A program made the translations under genes and the position numbers. 29,595 nt of DNA from positions 1-29,595 of the IMG/VR virus record IMGVR_UViG_3300047370_000083; one strand, written 5' to 3'. The notes beneath the pieces are model-generated. The model was given only the letters and a program-made list of their open reading frames with translations, did not search any database and was not told where the DNA came from. This DNA comes from a virus. How positions within the stretch are numbered: position 1 is the stretch's first letter; each line of letters opens with the position of its first letter. Shown here one piece after another: positions 9,701-17,046 of the stretch.

Positions 9701-12009
9701 TTAATGAGGGTAATCTTGCGGTAGGAACTGCTGCAAGCAGAGGTCTCATTGCATTTTGGTGGGGTCGTGCATTCTGGATACCACTTCTTGGATTCGGTCT
9801 CATTCCTAATGCTGGTATTTGGAATGGATGGAACGGAGTTGCTAACTGGAATAGAAACGGTGTAGTTCAAGGTTCTGTTGTAAGAAGAGGTCGAAATATT
9901 GTTAGAAGTTTCTCACAACGTATCGTTGTGGGCGAAAGGACTGTAAGGAAAGAAATTGGTGACCGCACAGTTTCGCTAACATTCTTACCTTTCATTCGTG
10001 CTCGTAAAATATTCTTCCACGCAGAAGGTCTCCGTCCAAATACGCAATACTTTGCATTCTTTGATGGAACACCTGTTGCAGACTATGTTCGCACTGAAAC
10101 ATCATTCGAAAGATTTGCATCTTCAACTAATGGTGGTTGGAAATATGGTGACCGACATAAGTTAGCAGCAGAACACCCTGAAGGTAAATCAACTCTCACA
10201 TCTGACTTGAATGGTGCTATTCGAGGTTCTTTCTTCATCCCAGCTCGTGAGGATTTGAGATTTAAGGCAGGCGAAAGAGAATTCAAACTTCTTGATATTA
10301 GTGTAAATAATGATGCAAATGCATTATCAATTGCATCTGCAATTTATACTGCACAAGGAACATTGGATACAAGACAGAAGACTATTACATCTACTCGTAT
10401 CACAACGGTAAGAACTCGTAGATGGACAGAAACTCAACGTGTTCGTGGACGCGACCCTCTCGCACAATCCTTCCGTGTGACAGAACCAGATGGTATATTC
10501 GTAACCAAAGTTCAAACTTATTTTAAGAGTAAGGATGATGTTATCCCTATTCGTTTGGAAATCCGTCCAATGGTAAACGGTCAACCATCTGCAACAGACA
10601 TCATTGCAAATGCGGTGAAGTTTCTGACGCCAAGTTCAGAAGTGAGTCTCCCTGCATCACAGACACAGGCAGCGGTTGTTGCTGCACCTACAACGTTCAC
10701 ATTCGATGAACCAGTCTTCTTGAATCCAGATACGGAATATGCAATTGTTCTGTTGGCAGAGTCAACAAAATATGAAGCGTATGTTGGAGAGACCTATGCA
10801 TTTGAATTAGGTTCAACTGAAAATCGTATCTCTCGTCAACCTTCTATGGGTTCATTGTTCAAATCACAAAACGGAACGACATGGGAGCCTGACCAGACTA
10901 AAGACCTTGCATTCAAAATCTTTAAGGCAGATTTCTCTACTGCTGGTGGTTTTGCTGTATTTGAAAATGTCGATATGCCTAAACAACTTCTTAAAGAAAA
11001 TCCATTCCATGTTGAGAACGGTGATGCAACTGTTACTGCAATGATTGATGGACATGGTTTCCAAGTTGGTGACGATATTCATATCGAAGGTATTGATAGT
11101 GCAGATACAGTTAATGGTATCACTGGTGCAAATATTGTTGCCACAAGAGCTATTACTCACGCCGATGGTTATGGTATTAAATTTGAAGCAGGCGCTAATG
11201 CAACCTCATCAGGTCGTTTCGGTGGCACCAATGTTGCCGTTGACCAACAGATACAGTTTGATGAAGTTATTCCGATGTTCACTACACTGACCCCAGACAA
11301 CACAAATCTGACATATAGTGCAAAGTTTACCACAGGTAAATCATGGGCGGGTTCAGAAACACGTTTCCAAAAAGATACAAGTTTTAATAGTGACATCGCA
11401 ATACTTGACACCAATCTATTTGATAGTCCAAGACTTATTGCTACTCCACAAAATGAAACTACGGAATTGGGTGCAGGGGTTCGTTCTACTACATTCAAAG
11501 TTGATATGACAACAAATCGTGCTGATGTTTCACCAATCATCGATGCACAAAGAGCATCATTGATTTGTGTCGGAAACCAGATTGACAGACAAGCAAATAG
11601 CGTTTCATCAGGATTCAATGTTCCATTATCATTTACCGCAGAAACCGAAGCGTTTGGTGGGTCATCTCTTGCGAAACATACCACTTCGGTTCAGACTCTT
11701 GCAGAAAGTGCTGTTGGTCTAAAAGTTCTACTCGCTGCATTAAGACCTTCGGCTTCTGACTTTGACTTATATTACAGGGTCGCAAGAGATGGAACAGACA
11801 TCTTCCAAGAGGATTTTATACTTCAAGGTAGAGAAACTGCGGTTGCTCCAGATGGAGAAAACTTCCGTGAGTATCGATATTTGATTGGTAAACAGGGTGG
11901 GGATATCGCTCCGTTCACTCAATATCAATTAAAAATTGTTATGACTTCAACAAACTCGTCTCTAGTCCCAATCTTTAAGGACTTGAGAGTGATTGCAATG
12001 GCTGTCTAA
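6778..12009 (+). CDS. DUF4815-type giant virion structural protein (baseplate/fibre base)
   Basis: The 1743-residue protein begins with a DUF4815-like head: KDDFKDSDNYHRILFNSGRA, then LQARELTQSQTIIQEEIGRF and GRNIFKDG. Later landmarks typical of large T4-like marine structural proteins are VNLRDVIDFRSSVDSDGLFV (about residue 705), a coiled-coil-like segment ADIGKLEKRVDKLEEVTSLS (about 812-831), FFVDNFADRTFSDVQSPEYR (about 856), NPFAVITGEGELTLSPASDEW (934 on; first 20 residues are diagnostic), GDRTVSLTFLPFIRARKIFF (about 1061), GLRPNTQYFAFFDG (about 1083) and DPLAQSFRVTEPDGIFVTKV (about 1226). Near 988-1033 is a Trp-rich hydrophobic stretch. The role is inferred from its place after gp8 and its size: a peripheral baseplate protein that probably carries fibres, a functional counterpart of T4 gp7/gp10. 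It has no enzymatic motif. Confidence 0.85.
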   Translation: MPRTFTENVFSSTYKDDFKDSDNYHRILFNSGRALQARELTQSQTIIQEEIGRFGRNIFKDGASVNPGGPTINTNYEFVKLNTNTNALPAGANALEANGGLIGVEFTGANSNVVARVLEVVEAEGSDPATLYVQYVNTSGGEVGENPVRYKSGETISGGGETLTVQSTNTASNPAIGRGCQISNSSGDFFVRGHFVFAKEQSLILSKYSRLPSKVIGFKVTEDIVTTSDTNELFDNQGATPNLSSPGADRYRIQLTLTTKDQVASDENFVYYCDVVDGNIVDQVSGTDDYNKITEVLAQRTAEESGNYIVSPFTIDFADDATNNTNFIASVSSGVAYLNGYRVGSEKPTKLTIPKPRAEVERTNEVVGVNYGQYFICDVLEGNLNINQFQTVGLKDATGFGGNGLGTARVRYVEEDGSNFKIYLFDINLLLGKVLRDVKSFGTGTADFAQPLLENGKAVIKESNKVNLVFPTPDPRPKSITDVDFEVQRVFTGTSDDGTIVHSSSIPTNNASGTVQLTLSATGETFANTGQFIATVDSSGDVVSSLTIGAAGTQSVNVSGLPIGSAVTVYAKVNKAQPSVRTKTLVETTKTFTGISEDSNGSKYIDLHENDIFEIVSIKDTDSNGADQSSKYYLDNGQRAGFYNNGRLILNGGATAPGGSDNTFIRFKHFTHGAGDFFSVNSYTGQVDYEDIPSFATGPRESVNLRDVIDFRSSVDSDGLFVGGDAAVNEMPTNGDIFQGDVTYYMPRADKVVITKDGELKNIQGENGFGSQVPDTPENTLGLFELELNAYGLHDSDVATNVLRAKRFTMADIGKLEKRVDKLEEVTSLSLLEVGTDALLVLDSAGNPRTKSGFFVDNFADRTFSDVQSPEYRAGIDPSTETLSPQKTEKNVTLRYDSAASSNTILKGDTVYLKYQDVEAITQTQVSGTENVNPFAVITGEGELTLSPASDEWIDTEYRPANVINKTATETLAAVNEGNLAVGTAASRGLIAFWWGRAFWIPLLGFGLIPNAGIWNGWNGVANWNRNGVVQGSVVRRGRNIVRSFSQRIVVGERTVRKEIGDRTVSLTFLPFIRARKIFFHAEGLRPNTQYFAFFDGTPVADYVRTETSFERFASSTNGGWKYGDRHKLAAEHPEGKSTLTSDLNGAIRGSFFIPAREDLRFKAGEREFKLLDISVNNDANALSIASAIYTAQGTLDTRQKTITSTRITTVRTRRWTETQRVRGRDPLAQSFRVTEPDGIFVTKVQTYFKSKDDVIPIRLEIRPMVNGQPSATDIIANAVKFLTPSSEVSLPASQTQAAVVAAPTTFTFDEPVFLNPDTEYAIVLLAESTKYEAYVGETYAFELGSTENRISRQPSMGSLFKSQNGTTWEPDQTKDLAFKIFKADFSTAGGFAVFENVDMPKQLLKENPFHVENGDATVTAMIDGHGFQVGDDIHIEGIDSADTVNGITGANIVATRAITHADGYGIKFEAGANATSSGRFGGTNVAVDQQIQFDEVIPMFTTLTPDNTNLTYSAKFTTGKSWAGSETRFQKDTSFNSDIAILDTNLFDSPRLIATPQNETTELGAGVRSTTFKVDMTTNRADVSPIIDAQRASLICVGNQIDRQANSVSSGFNVPLSFTAETEAFGGSSLAKHTTSVQTLAESAVGLKVLLAALRPSASDFDLYYRVARDGTDIFQEDFILQGRETAVAPDGENFREYRYLIGKQGGDIAPFTQYQLKIVMTSTNSSLVPIFKDLRVIAMAV

Positions 12010-12218
12010 TGAGTAACAAATATGTAATGGTTGATGGCTCTCCTAGTTATGCTCGTGATATGGAAACTGGCGGTATTATTAATATAAATAAAGAAGAGAT
12101 TGAAGCGGCGAGAGAAGCAAAAAGAAAAAGAAAAAATAAGGAACAGGAGTTCCAAGACTTAAAGAATGAAGTTGGTGAAATAAAAGAACTCCTCAATAAA
12201 CTGGTAGAGAAACTGTAA
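12009..12218 (+). CDS. Small charged coiled-coil protein (69 aa)
   Basis: The gene starts inside the stop codon of the DUF4815 protein (TAATG) and ends inside the start of the next gene (TAATG again), so all three are translationally coupled. The N-terminus (MSNKYVMVDGSPSYARDMETGG) is followed by a lysine/arginine/glutamate helix from about residue 27 (INKEEIEAAREAKRKRKNKE) and a heptad-like end (FQDLKNEVGEIKELLNKLVE). I recognise no enzymatic family. Small proteins of this type accompany structural genes in T4-like marine phages. A scaffold, linker or fibre-assembly role is only an inference from context. That it is coding is supported by the exact overlaps on both sides. Confidence 0.8.
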   Translation: MSNKYVMVDGSPSYARDMETGGIININKEEIEAAREAKRKRKNKEQEFQDLKNEVGEIKELLNKLVEKL

Positions 12219-13267
12219 TGGCAACAAATCCACCGACAATTACTAATATTACCGATACCTTCACCACATTGGTGACGAACTTAAATACCATGTCATTGGA
12301 TTTAGGTGCAACTGGACGGTTAAACACCAATCAGGATTCAAGCACTGTTGCTGCTATCAATGAGTTGGAACTTGCGATTCGAGGAACATCGAATAACCTA
12401 GTATCCGCAGACTTGTCTACGGGCGGTCTTACTGCAAATAATTTGACTGCAGCGATTGTCGAACTCGATAGTGATGTCGGTGCGAGACCTCATACGACAT
12501 TGACAACGACTGCAAAAACTCTTACAGGTGCAGTCAATGAAATTGATGCGTTACAGGGTAATGTCTCACTCACGACCACAGCAACAACTATCACTGGTGC
12601 GGTTGCAGAACATGACGCAGAACTCGGAACAATCACTGCGGGTGCAATGGGAACTACTGCTTCTACGGTAAGTGGTGCGATTGCAGAACTGGAAGTGGAG
12701 ATTGACACACTTAACACAAAGGTCGAACCCGCTCAAGCATTAACGACTACCGCAACCACATTATCAGATGCGGTAAATGAACTTGATGCAGAGATTGGTA
12801 GTGCAACACTCACAACTACAGCACAGACACTTTCTGGTGCTATCAACGAACACGATACAGAGATTGGTGCAGCATCACTTAATACTTCTGCGACTACTCT
12901 TCGTGGCGCAATCAACGAACTACACACAGAGTTGGGTGCAATACCAGATTCCGATGGCCAAAAGAATTTGGTCGCAAGTAAAGTCGGTGAATCATTACGA
13001 CTACTAGATAGTTCTTTAGGTGATTTGTCTACATTGACTTCCACCATAACAGACCATTCAACCATTGTCAAGGCAATTAATTCAAACAAAGCACAGATTG
13101 ACACATTGGACTCTGATGGTGTTGTAGTCAATCAAACTTTAGGTTTATTATCTAGTTTAGATTCTGCATTTGTTGGTTCAGAACGAAACAACTTCGTGAA
13201 CGCACTCAACGCATTAAGAGCGGATATACCACTAATCTATGATGAGAACGGCACACAACTTAACTAA
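12218..13267 (+). CDS. Tail fibre-like structural protein with TTTAxTLxGAhNEhD repeats
   Basis: The 349-residue protein has at least six copies of a repeat of the form L-T-T-T-A-x-T-L-x-G-A-[IV]-N-E-[LH]-D-x-E-[IL]-G between residues 95 and 240; the last three are exactly 23 residues apart (about 175, 198, 221). Two weaker copies precede them (about residues 41-54 and 68-87). Each unit combines a Thr-rich extended part with a short amphipathic helix, typical of trimeric phage fibre shafts. A conserved-looking tail (RNNFVNALNALRADIPLIYD then ENGTQLN) ends the protein, and its last residues resemble the end of the 1756-residue fibre. It overlaps the 69-residue gene and is followed by the twin fibres, so it is probably part of the same fibre assembly. 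The receptor is unknown. Confidence 0.83.
   Translation: MATNPPTITNITDTFTTLVTNLNTMSLDLGATGRLNTNQDSSTVAAINELELAIRGTSNNLVSADLSTGGLTANNLTAAIVELDSDVGARPHTTLTTTAKTLTGAVNEIDALQGNVSLTTTATTITGAVAEHDAELGTITAGAMGTTASTVSGAIAELEVEIDTLNTKVEPAQALTTTATTLSDAVNELDAEIGSATLTTTAQTLSGAINEHDTEIGAASLNTSATTLRGAINELHTELGAIPDSDGQKNLVASKVGESLRLLDSSLGDLSTLTSTITDHSTIVKAINSNKAQIDTLDSDGVVVNQTLGLLSSLDSAFVGSERNNFVNALNALRADIPLIYDENGTQLN
12500..12937 (+). repeat. Six protein-level repeats in the 349-aa fibre
   Basis: Repeat units of about 23-30 residues carry the core TTAxTLxGA[IV]NE[LH]D. The DNA of the units has drifted (for example acgaccacagca against acaactacagca), so the repeat is maintained at protein level and does not look recently copied. 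Confidence 0.85.
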
Positions 13268-13285
13268 TACTTGGAGTGATACATA

Positions 13286-16200
13286 ATGACAAGTTATGTT
13301 CCGTTAAAATTAAAAGACAGCGCGAACTTTGAAGAATTCGATACGACAAGTAGTATTGCATCAAATGATGAAAACTATTTGGCATATCAGGTAGGTCTTG
13401 CACTTTCCGAAGCAGATAGTAGTGAACCAGCTTCACTATCTCTCTTAGCTGATTTAAGCACAGATTCCGCATATTTTATTGGTGATTTAATAAACACTGA
13501 ATATGATTCAGCCATTGGAACTGGCGGAAGTGGTTCATTTTTAACTTTTAGTCAAACTGTTCAGTCAGTGTTTCAAAGAGACGGAACAGTATCTTTTACT
13601 GACAGTGACTACCGTATTCCTATCTACACAAAAAATTATTCAGGCGCTGACCAATTGGATGACACAACAGCGAATTTGTCTCAAGTCAATCTCTTGCGAA
13701 ATCGCACAAAATTTGATTATGTTGAAATTGTTTCGGTTAGTAATGGTGATGACTTAACAATAAAAATACCCTCTGAAAGAAATGTAATATTCGATAGGTT
13801 TGTTGGAACTTCAATCAATCAACATGATAGTGATGTAAATGGATATGCAACACATGCTGGCACTGTAGAGTTTGGTAACGCTCTTCATGAACCACCAAAA
13901 ATGACGGTGGAGGCTGCTGTTGGTGTAACAACTGGTAGGTATGAAGATTCTGATAATGCATATGTGATTAACTTTAGAAATGCAACTATTGGTGGAACGG
14001 CATATGCTTCGGCAGAAGCAAAATCAGAATATGAAATTGGCGACAATGGAATATATGTAAATGCTTTAACTCAAAATAATTTTCAAACAATAATCAATGA
14101 GATGGATAGTTCTGCTAGAAGCAGTCTTGTTGATAGATTGAATAGACGTATTTTTACATCTGACTATCCAGGCTCGTATAGACTTAGTTCAGTCTCTCCT
14201 GACAGTGCCGACTGGTCACTTGATTTGTCTAATGTAATGACTGATACGAGAGATAGTGCTGGTAACTATTCCTTACAATATAATATCTATAAAAGAACCT
14301 CAATGGCGGCTCCCAATACGGTTCTCCCATTCGCAATCAAACGGTCTAATGGTGATAGTGGAGACTATCAGGGTCTTCAAAGAATGACACCTAGACAGGT
14401 GAAGTATTCTTTGGGTCAGGAAGCAAAGAAAAGAATCGCGTCTTCTTCTACAAATATTGGTAATTACAGAATCCTGAGTTCTGCGACAGGCACACCATCA
14501 GATATAGGTTTATCAGGAACATGGACGGCAAAGGGAACTGCAACAGATACTCGTCAAGCGGTTGTTGATGCTAACTATACAAGAACTCGTTCAAGTTCAT
14601 TTTCTCGATTAAGAACTTCTACGTTTGCGGGTAACTATACAAGAACTCGTTCAAGTGCATTTTCAGAAGATTATACAACAACTAGAGAATCAACATATAG
14701 TGCAAACTATACCAGAACACGAGCAAGTAATTACTCACTCGGTTTTGTGGGTGACTTTATTGCTAACTATACAACAGAACGTGACCAGAATTTTACAAGG
14801 AATCGAATTGCCCCTGGCGCATTAAGTTATACAAGAACTCGTTCAAGCACCTTTACTGGTAATTTTAGTAGAATACTACAATATACAACAAACTATACTG
14901 GTGATTTTGTAGGCCCAGTGACATCAGGTTTATCAGTTATTGGCACGGCCGACATCCAGATAACCTCACAAGCGTTATTTAATGGCGCTGTTTCAGCTCT
15001 CGTAACTGTTCCGTCTGGAACAAAGTCTGTTATATTGTGTGCTAATGTTAAAACGAATGGTAATAGACGGTCATTGTTTTCCGCTGTTACGTTTGGTGGC
15101 ACCGCAATGAACGAAGCGATATCTCAAAATAACACGCCCGCTGAATATACTTTTGATACAGGAATTTATAATGTAAACTATACTTCTACAGGAGTCAAGA
15201 CTGTTTTTTTCTTCCTGAGTAATAATCCACAAGTCTATGGTATGGGTGCAAGGGTTATTTTTCTCAATAAGGCGTTTAGTAGTTATTCGCCAAGTGATGC
15301 TGATGGCGTCTCCACAACAGGTTCAAGTGGCAGAGGCGATATCACTAACCACAACAAATATGCCAATGGCATAACTGTAGCAAGTGCCACATGTCGAGCG
15401 CCGAATAGTGGTGCTTATGTTGCTCAGGTTGGCGATTTGGCGTATCTATTCTCACCTTATATCGATACTACTGGTTGGAATCAGGGTTTTATTCAACATC
15501 CAAGTGGCAATAACAGTGGGTCTATCACTGGTTATGAATTGCCAACTGGTGTTGGGCCAGCTGGGACAATTTCATTTCGTTATATGCAAAATGATTTTGG
15601 TGAAAGTGCGGCGGTAGCCTCTTGGGCACCATCAAAGTTTGAACAAGATTATGATGTTACTTATACTGGTAACTTTACGAGAGTTGGTCAATATACGTCA
15701 AATTTTTCTAGAAATTTCACAGGTAATTATACTAGAGATGCAGTTTATACTGGTAACTATACGGGAGACTTTTTAGGCGATTTCACAAGAAACCGTCAGG
15801 CCACAAGACCAGACGACTTTACTCGTGACTTTACAGGTGACTATAGTAATGACTATACCAGAACAAGAGTATCAACATATACTCGTAACGCCACTGGTGT
15901 ATTTACGGGTGGATATACTGGTTACTATACTGGTGATTTTACTAGTAATTTCACTAGAATTAGCACAGCAACTACAGGAGCAACTCAACGAGTTCTTATT
16001 GGGCCGGCAAGTAGTAATACCAATTATTGGTGGTCGAGCAGTAACCAAACCAATCGTGTATCTTTTGGAAGTTTTGAATCTTGGTTTGCTGCTACCAATC
16101 TAATTGCTTCCAGTGGTAGTTCTGCCATAAGCGTTGAAAACTACAATACAAATGGGACATACTTACATGGATATTATGGTCATCCAGCGAGCGCGAGCGT

Positions 16201-17035
16201 CTCAAGAACAAATAAATCACCTAGTTATACAGAGACTATCAGGACAGCGACTACCGCACAACTAACTTGGATACGAGGTCATCAGCCGGGTCTTGCGGCC
16301 ACAAACGGACAGGATTGGATTGGCGCATCGTCTGGCATTAGTTATCCTTATTCGAATAGTGATTACATTCAGGCCGGCCCGAATGGAACGCAATGCCCAT
16401 ATGGCGCAACATTCACGAAAAACCTAACTCGTGCTTATGCTCTGAATAACTCATCACAACCAACATTTGCTAATGGAATATACCCTGTAGGTTTTGATGA
16501 TGATTATGGCACGGGTGGAATATTTTGTTTTTATGCGAACAATAATAATGTTTATCTAGTTGGTTCGAATTGGTTAGATTCACAAAGCACAAGTAGTAAT
16601 CGAGGGATTACAGTCTGTGATTTTTCAACGGCGGTTTCTACAAATTATACTGGTAACTATTCAACTGATTTCTTACAGAACTTCACCCGTCTAATTGAAA
16701 CTAATTTTACAGGCGACTTTGCTGGTAACTATTCTAGGAACTTCACGGGGAACTATACTAGGGATTTCACTAGAACACGCACATCAACATACTTGGGTGC
16801 TGAAACATTTAGTCGTGATTTCACAGGTAACTATGAGGGTAACTATACTAGGAACTTTACTCGAACATTTGAAGGTAACTACACAAGAGACTTTACTGGA
16901 AACTACGAAGGTAATTATCAACAAAACTATATTGGTAACTATGTAGGTGAGTTTTTAGGTAACTATGCTGGTGATAGTATTGGTTCAGGGTCTAGTAACA
17001 TTGAGACATATACACTCTATGTAAGAACTGCATAA
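13286..17035 (+). CDS. Large twin fibre with tetrapeptide lattice and two globular islands (1249 aa)
   Basis: Layout by eye: an N-terminal region of about 428 residues containing SNDENYLAYQVGLALSEADS (26-45), IFTSDYPGSYRL (289-300) and GTWTAKGTATDTRQ (411-424); lattice 1 (429-546); island 1 (547-785); lattice 2 (786-893); island 2 (894-1115); lattice 3 (1116-1232); and a C-terminal tag NIETYTLYVRTA. In the lattices every fourth residue is Phe, Tyr or Arg, preceded by Asn/Asp/Ser/Thr and followed by Thr/Ser/small then Gly/Arg, as in GNYTRTRSSAFS. Island 1 resembles a beta-sandwich of the type VTVPSGTKSVILCAN...VTFGGTAMNEA seen in bacterial and phage surface proteins. Island 2 is Trp/Tyr/Asn/Ser-rich and unrecognised. 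The next gene is a paralog lacking both islands. GGAG at 13273-13276 supports the start. It is most likely an adhesin or side fibre; there is no T4 counterpart that I recognise. Confidence 0.85.
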   Translation: MTSYVPLKLKDSANFEEFDTTSSIASNDENYLAYQVGLALSEADSSEPASLSLLADLSTDSAYFIGDLINTEYDSAIGTGGSGSFLTFSQTVQSVFQRDGTVSFTDSDYRIPIYTKNYSGADQLDDTTANLSQVNLLRNRTKFDYVEIVSVSNGDDLTIKIPSERNVIFDRFVGTSINQHDSDVNGYATHAGTVEFGNALHEPPKMTVEAAVGVTTGRYEDSDNAYVINFRNATIGGTAYASAEAKSEYEIGDNGIYVNALTQNNFQTIINEMDSSARSSLVDRLNRRIFTSDYPGSYRLSSVSPDSADWSLDLSNVMTDTRDSAGNYSLQYNIYKRTSMAAPNTVLPFAIKRSNGDSGDYQGLQRMTPRQVKYSLGQEAKKRIASSSTNIGNYRILSSATGTPSDIGLSGTWTAKGTATDTRQAVVDANYTRTRSSSFSRLRTSTFAGNYTRTRSSAFSEDYTTTRESTYSANYTRTRASNYSLGFVGDFIANYTTERDQNFTRNRIAPGALSYTRTRSSTFTGNFSRILQYTTNYTGDFVGPVTSGLSVIGTADIQITSQALFNGAVSALVTVPSGTKSVILCANVKTNGNRRSLFSAVTFGGTAMNEAISQNNTPAEYTFDTGIYNVNYTSTGVKTVFFFLSNNPQVYGMGARVIFLNKAFSSYSPSDADGVSTTGSSGRGDITNHNKYANGITVASATCRAPNSGAYVAQVGDLAYLFSPYIDTTGWNQGFIQHPSGNNSGSITGYELPTGVGPAGTISFRYMQNDFGESAAVASWAPSKFEQDYDVTYTGNFTRVGQYTSNFSRNFTGNYTRDAVYTGNYTGDFLGDFTRNRQATRPDDFTRDFTGDYSNDYTRTRVSTYTRNATGVFTGGYTGYYTGDFTSNFTRISTATTGATQRVLIGPASSNTNYWWSSSNQTNRVSFGSFESWFAATNLIASSGSSAISVENYNTNGTYLHGYYGHPASASVSRTNKSPSYTETIRTATTAQLTWIRGHQPGLAATNGQDWIGASSGISYPYSNSDYIQAGPNGTQCPYGATFTKNLTRAYALNNSSQPTFANGIYPVGFDDDYGTGGIFCFYANNNNVYLVGSNWLDSQSTSSNRGITVCDFSTAVSTNYTGNYSTDFLQNFTRLIETNFTGDFAGNYSRNFTGNYTRDFTRTRTSTYLGAETFSRDFTGNYEGNYTRNFTRTFEGNYTRDFTGNYEGNYQQNYIGNYVGEFLGNYAGDSIGSGSSNIETYTLYVRTA
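14570..14923 (+). repeat. Tetrapeptide lattice 1 of the 1249-aa fibre
   Basis: This stretch encodes residues 429-546. From Tyr431 to Arg507, every fourth position (431, 435, 439 and so on) is Tyr, Phe or Arg without a slip, giving twenty consecutive units. The DNA unit is 12 bases, with synonymous variation between copies. Confidence 0.85.
14924..15640 (+). other. Globular island 1 inside the lattice
   Basis: Residues 547-785 interrupt the period-4 repeat. The section has alternating hydrophobic strands (SALVTVPSGTKSVILCANV, LFSAVTFGGTAMNEA, VKTVFFFLSN, ARVIFLNKAFSSYS) and returns to the lattice at Asp788-Tyr-Asp-Val-Thr-Tyr. The pattern resembles a carbohydrate-binding-like beta-sandwich often fused to phage or bacterial surface repeats. 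The homolog call is by eye. Confidence 0.6.
15641..15964 (+). repeat. Tetrapeptide lattice 2 of the 1249-aa fibre
   Basis: This stretch encodes residues 786-893, including VTYTGNFTRVGQYTSNFSRN and NYTGDFLGDFTRN. The 4-residue period is the same as in lattices 1 and 3. Asn-aromatic-Thr/Ser triplets are frequent. Confidence 0.83.
15965..16630 (+). other. Globular island 2 inside the lattice
   Basis: Residues 894-1115 form a second, unrelated interruption. It is rich in Trp, Tyr, Asn, Ser and Gly (NYWWSSSNQTNRVSFGSFES, QLTWIRGHQPGLAATNGQDW) and contains Cys1037, Cys1081 and Cys1111. I do not recognise a family. It is a candidate receptor-binding head domain because it is unique in the window and displayed between lattice segments. 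Confidence 0.55.
16631..16981 (+). repeat. Tetrapeptide lattice 3 of the 1249-aa fibre
   Basis: This stretch encodes residues 1116-1232. Asn or Asp falls at 1120, 1124, 1128, 1132, 1140, 1144, 1148, 1152, 1156 and 1160. After one phase shift near 1170 it falls at 1178, 1182, 1186, 1190, 1198, 1202, 1206, 1210, 1214, 1218, 1226 and 1230. The aromatic residue follows directly each time. Confidence 0.85.
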
Positions 17036-17038
17036 ATA
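17031..17038 (+). promoter_or_regulatory. Probable late promoter (CATAAATA) before the second twin fibre
   Basis: CATAAATA fits the NATAAATA cyanophage late consensus and overlaps the stop codon of the 1249-residue fibre. With T4 spacing the start would fall near 17044, only 3 bases before the ATG at 17047. An AGGG at 17038-17041 would serve as ribosome binding site only on transcripts that begin further upstream. Confidence 0.5.
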
Positions 17039-17046
17039 GGGTTATC

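Noticed and set aside
11169-11684. 171-codon open frame on the minus strand
   Set aside because: It lies wholly inside the DUF4815-type gene, has no ribosome site or family features, and mirrors the codon pattern of the plus-strand gene.
17036-17046. Intrinsic terminators in gaps such as 13268-13285, 17036-17046, 18778-18819 and 20668-20726
   Set aside because: I see no GC-rich hairpin followed by a T run in any of these gaps.
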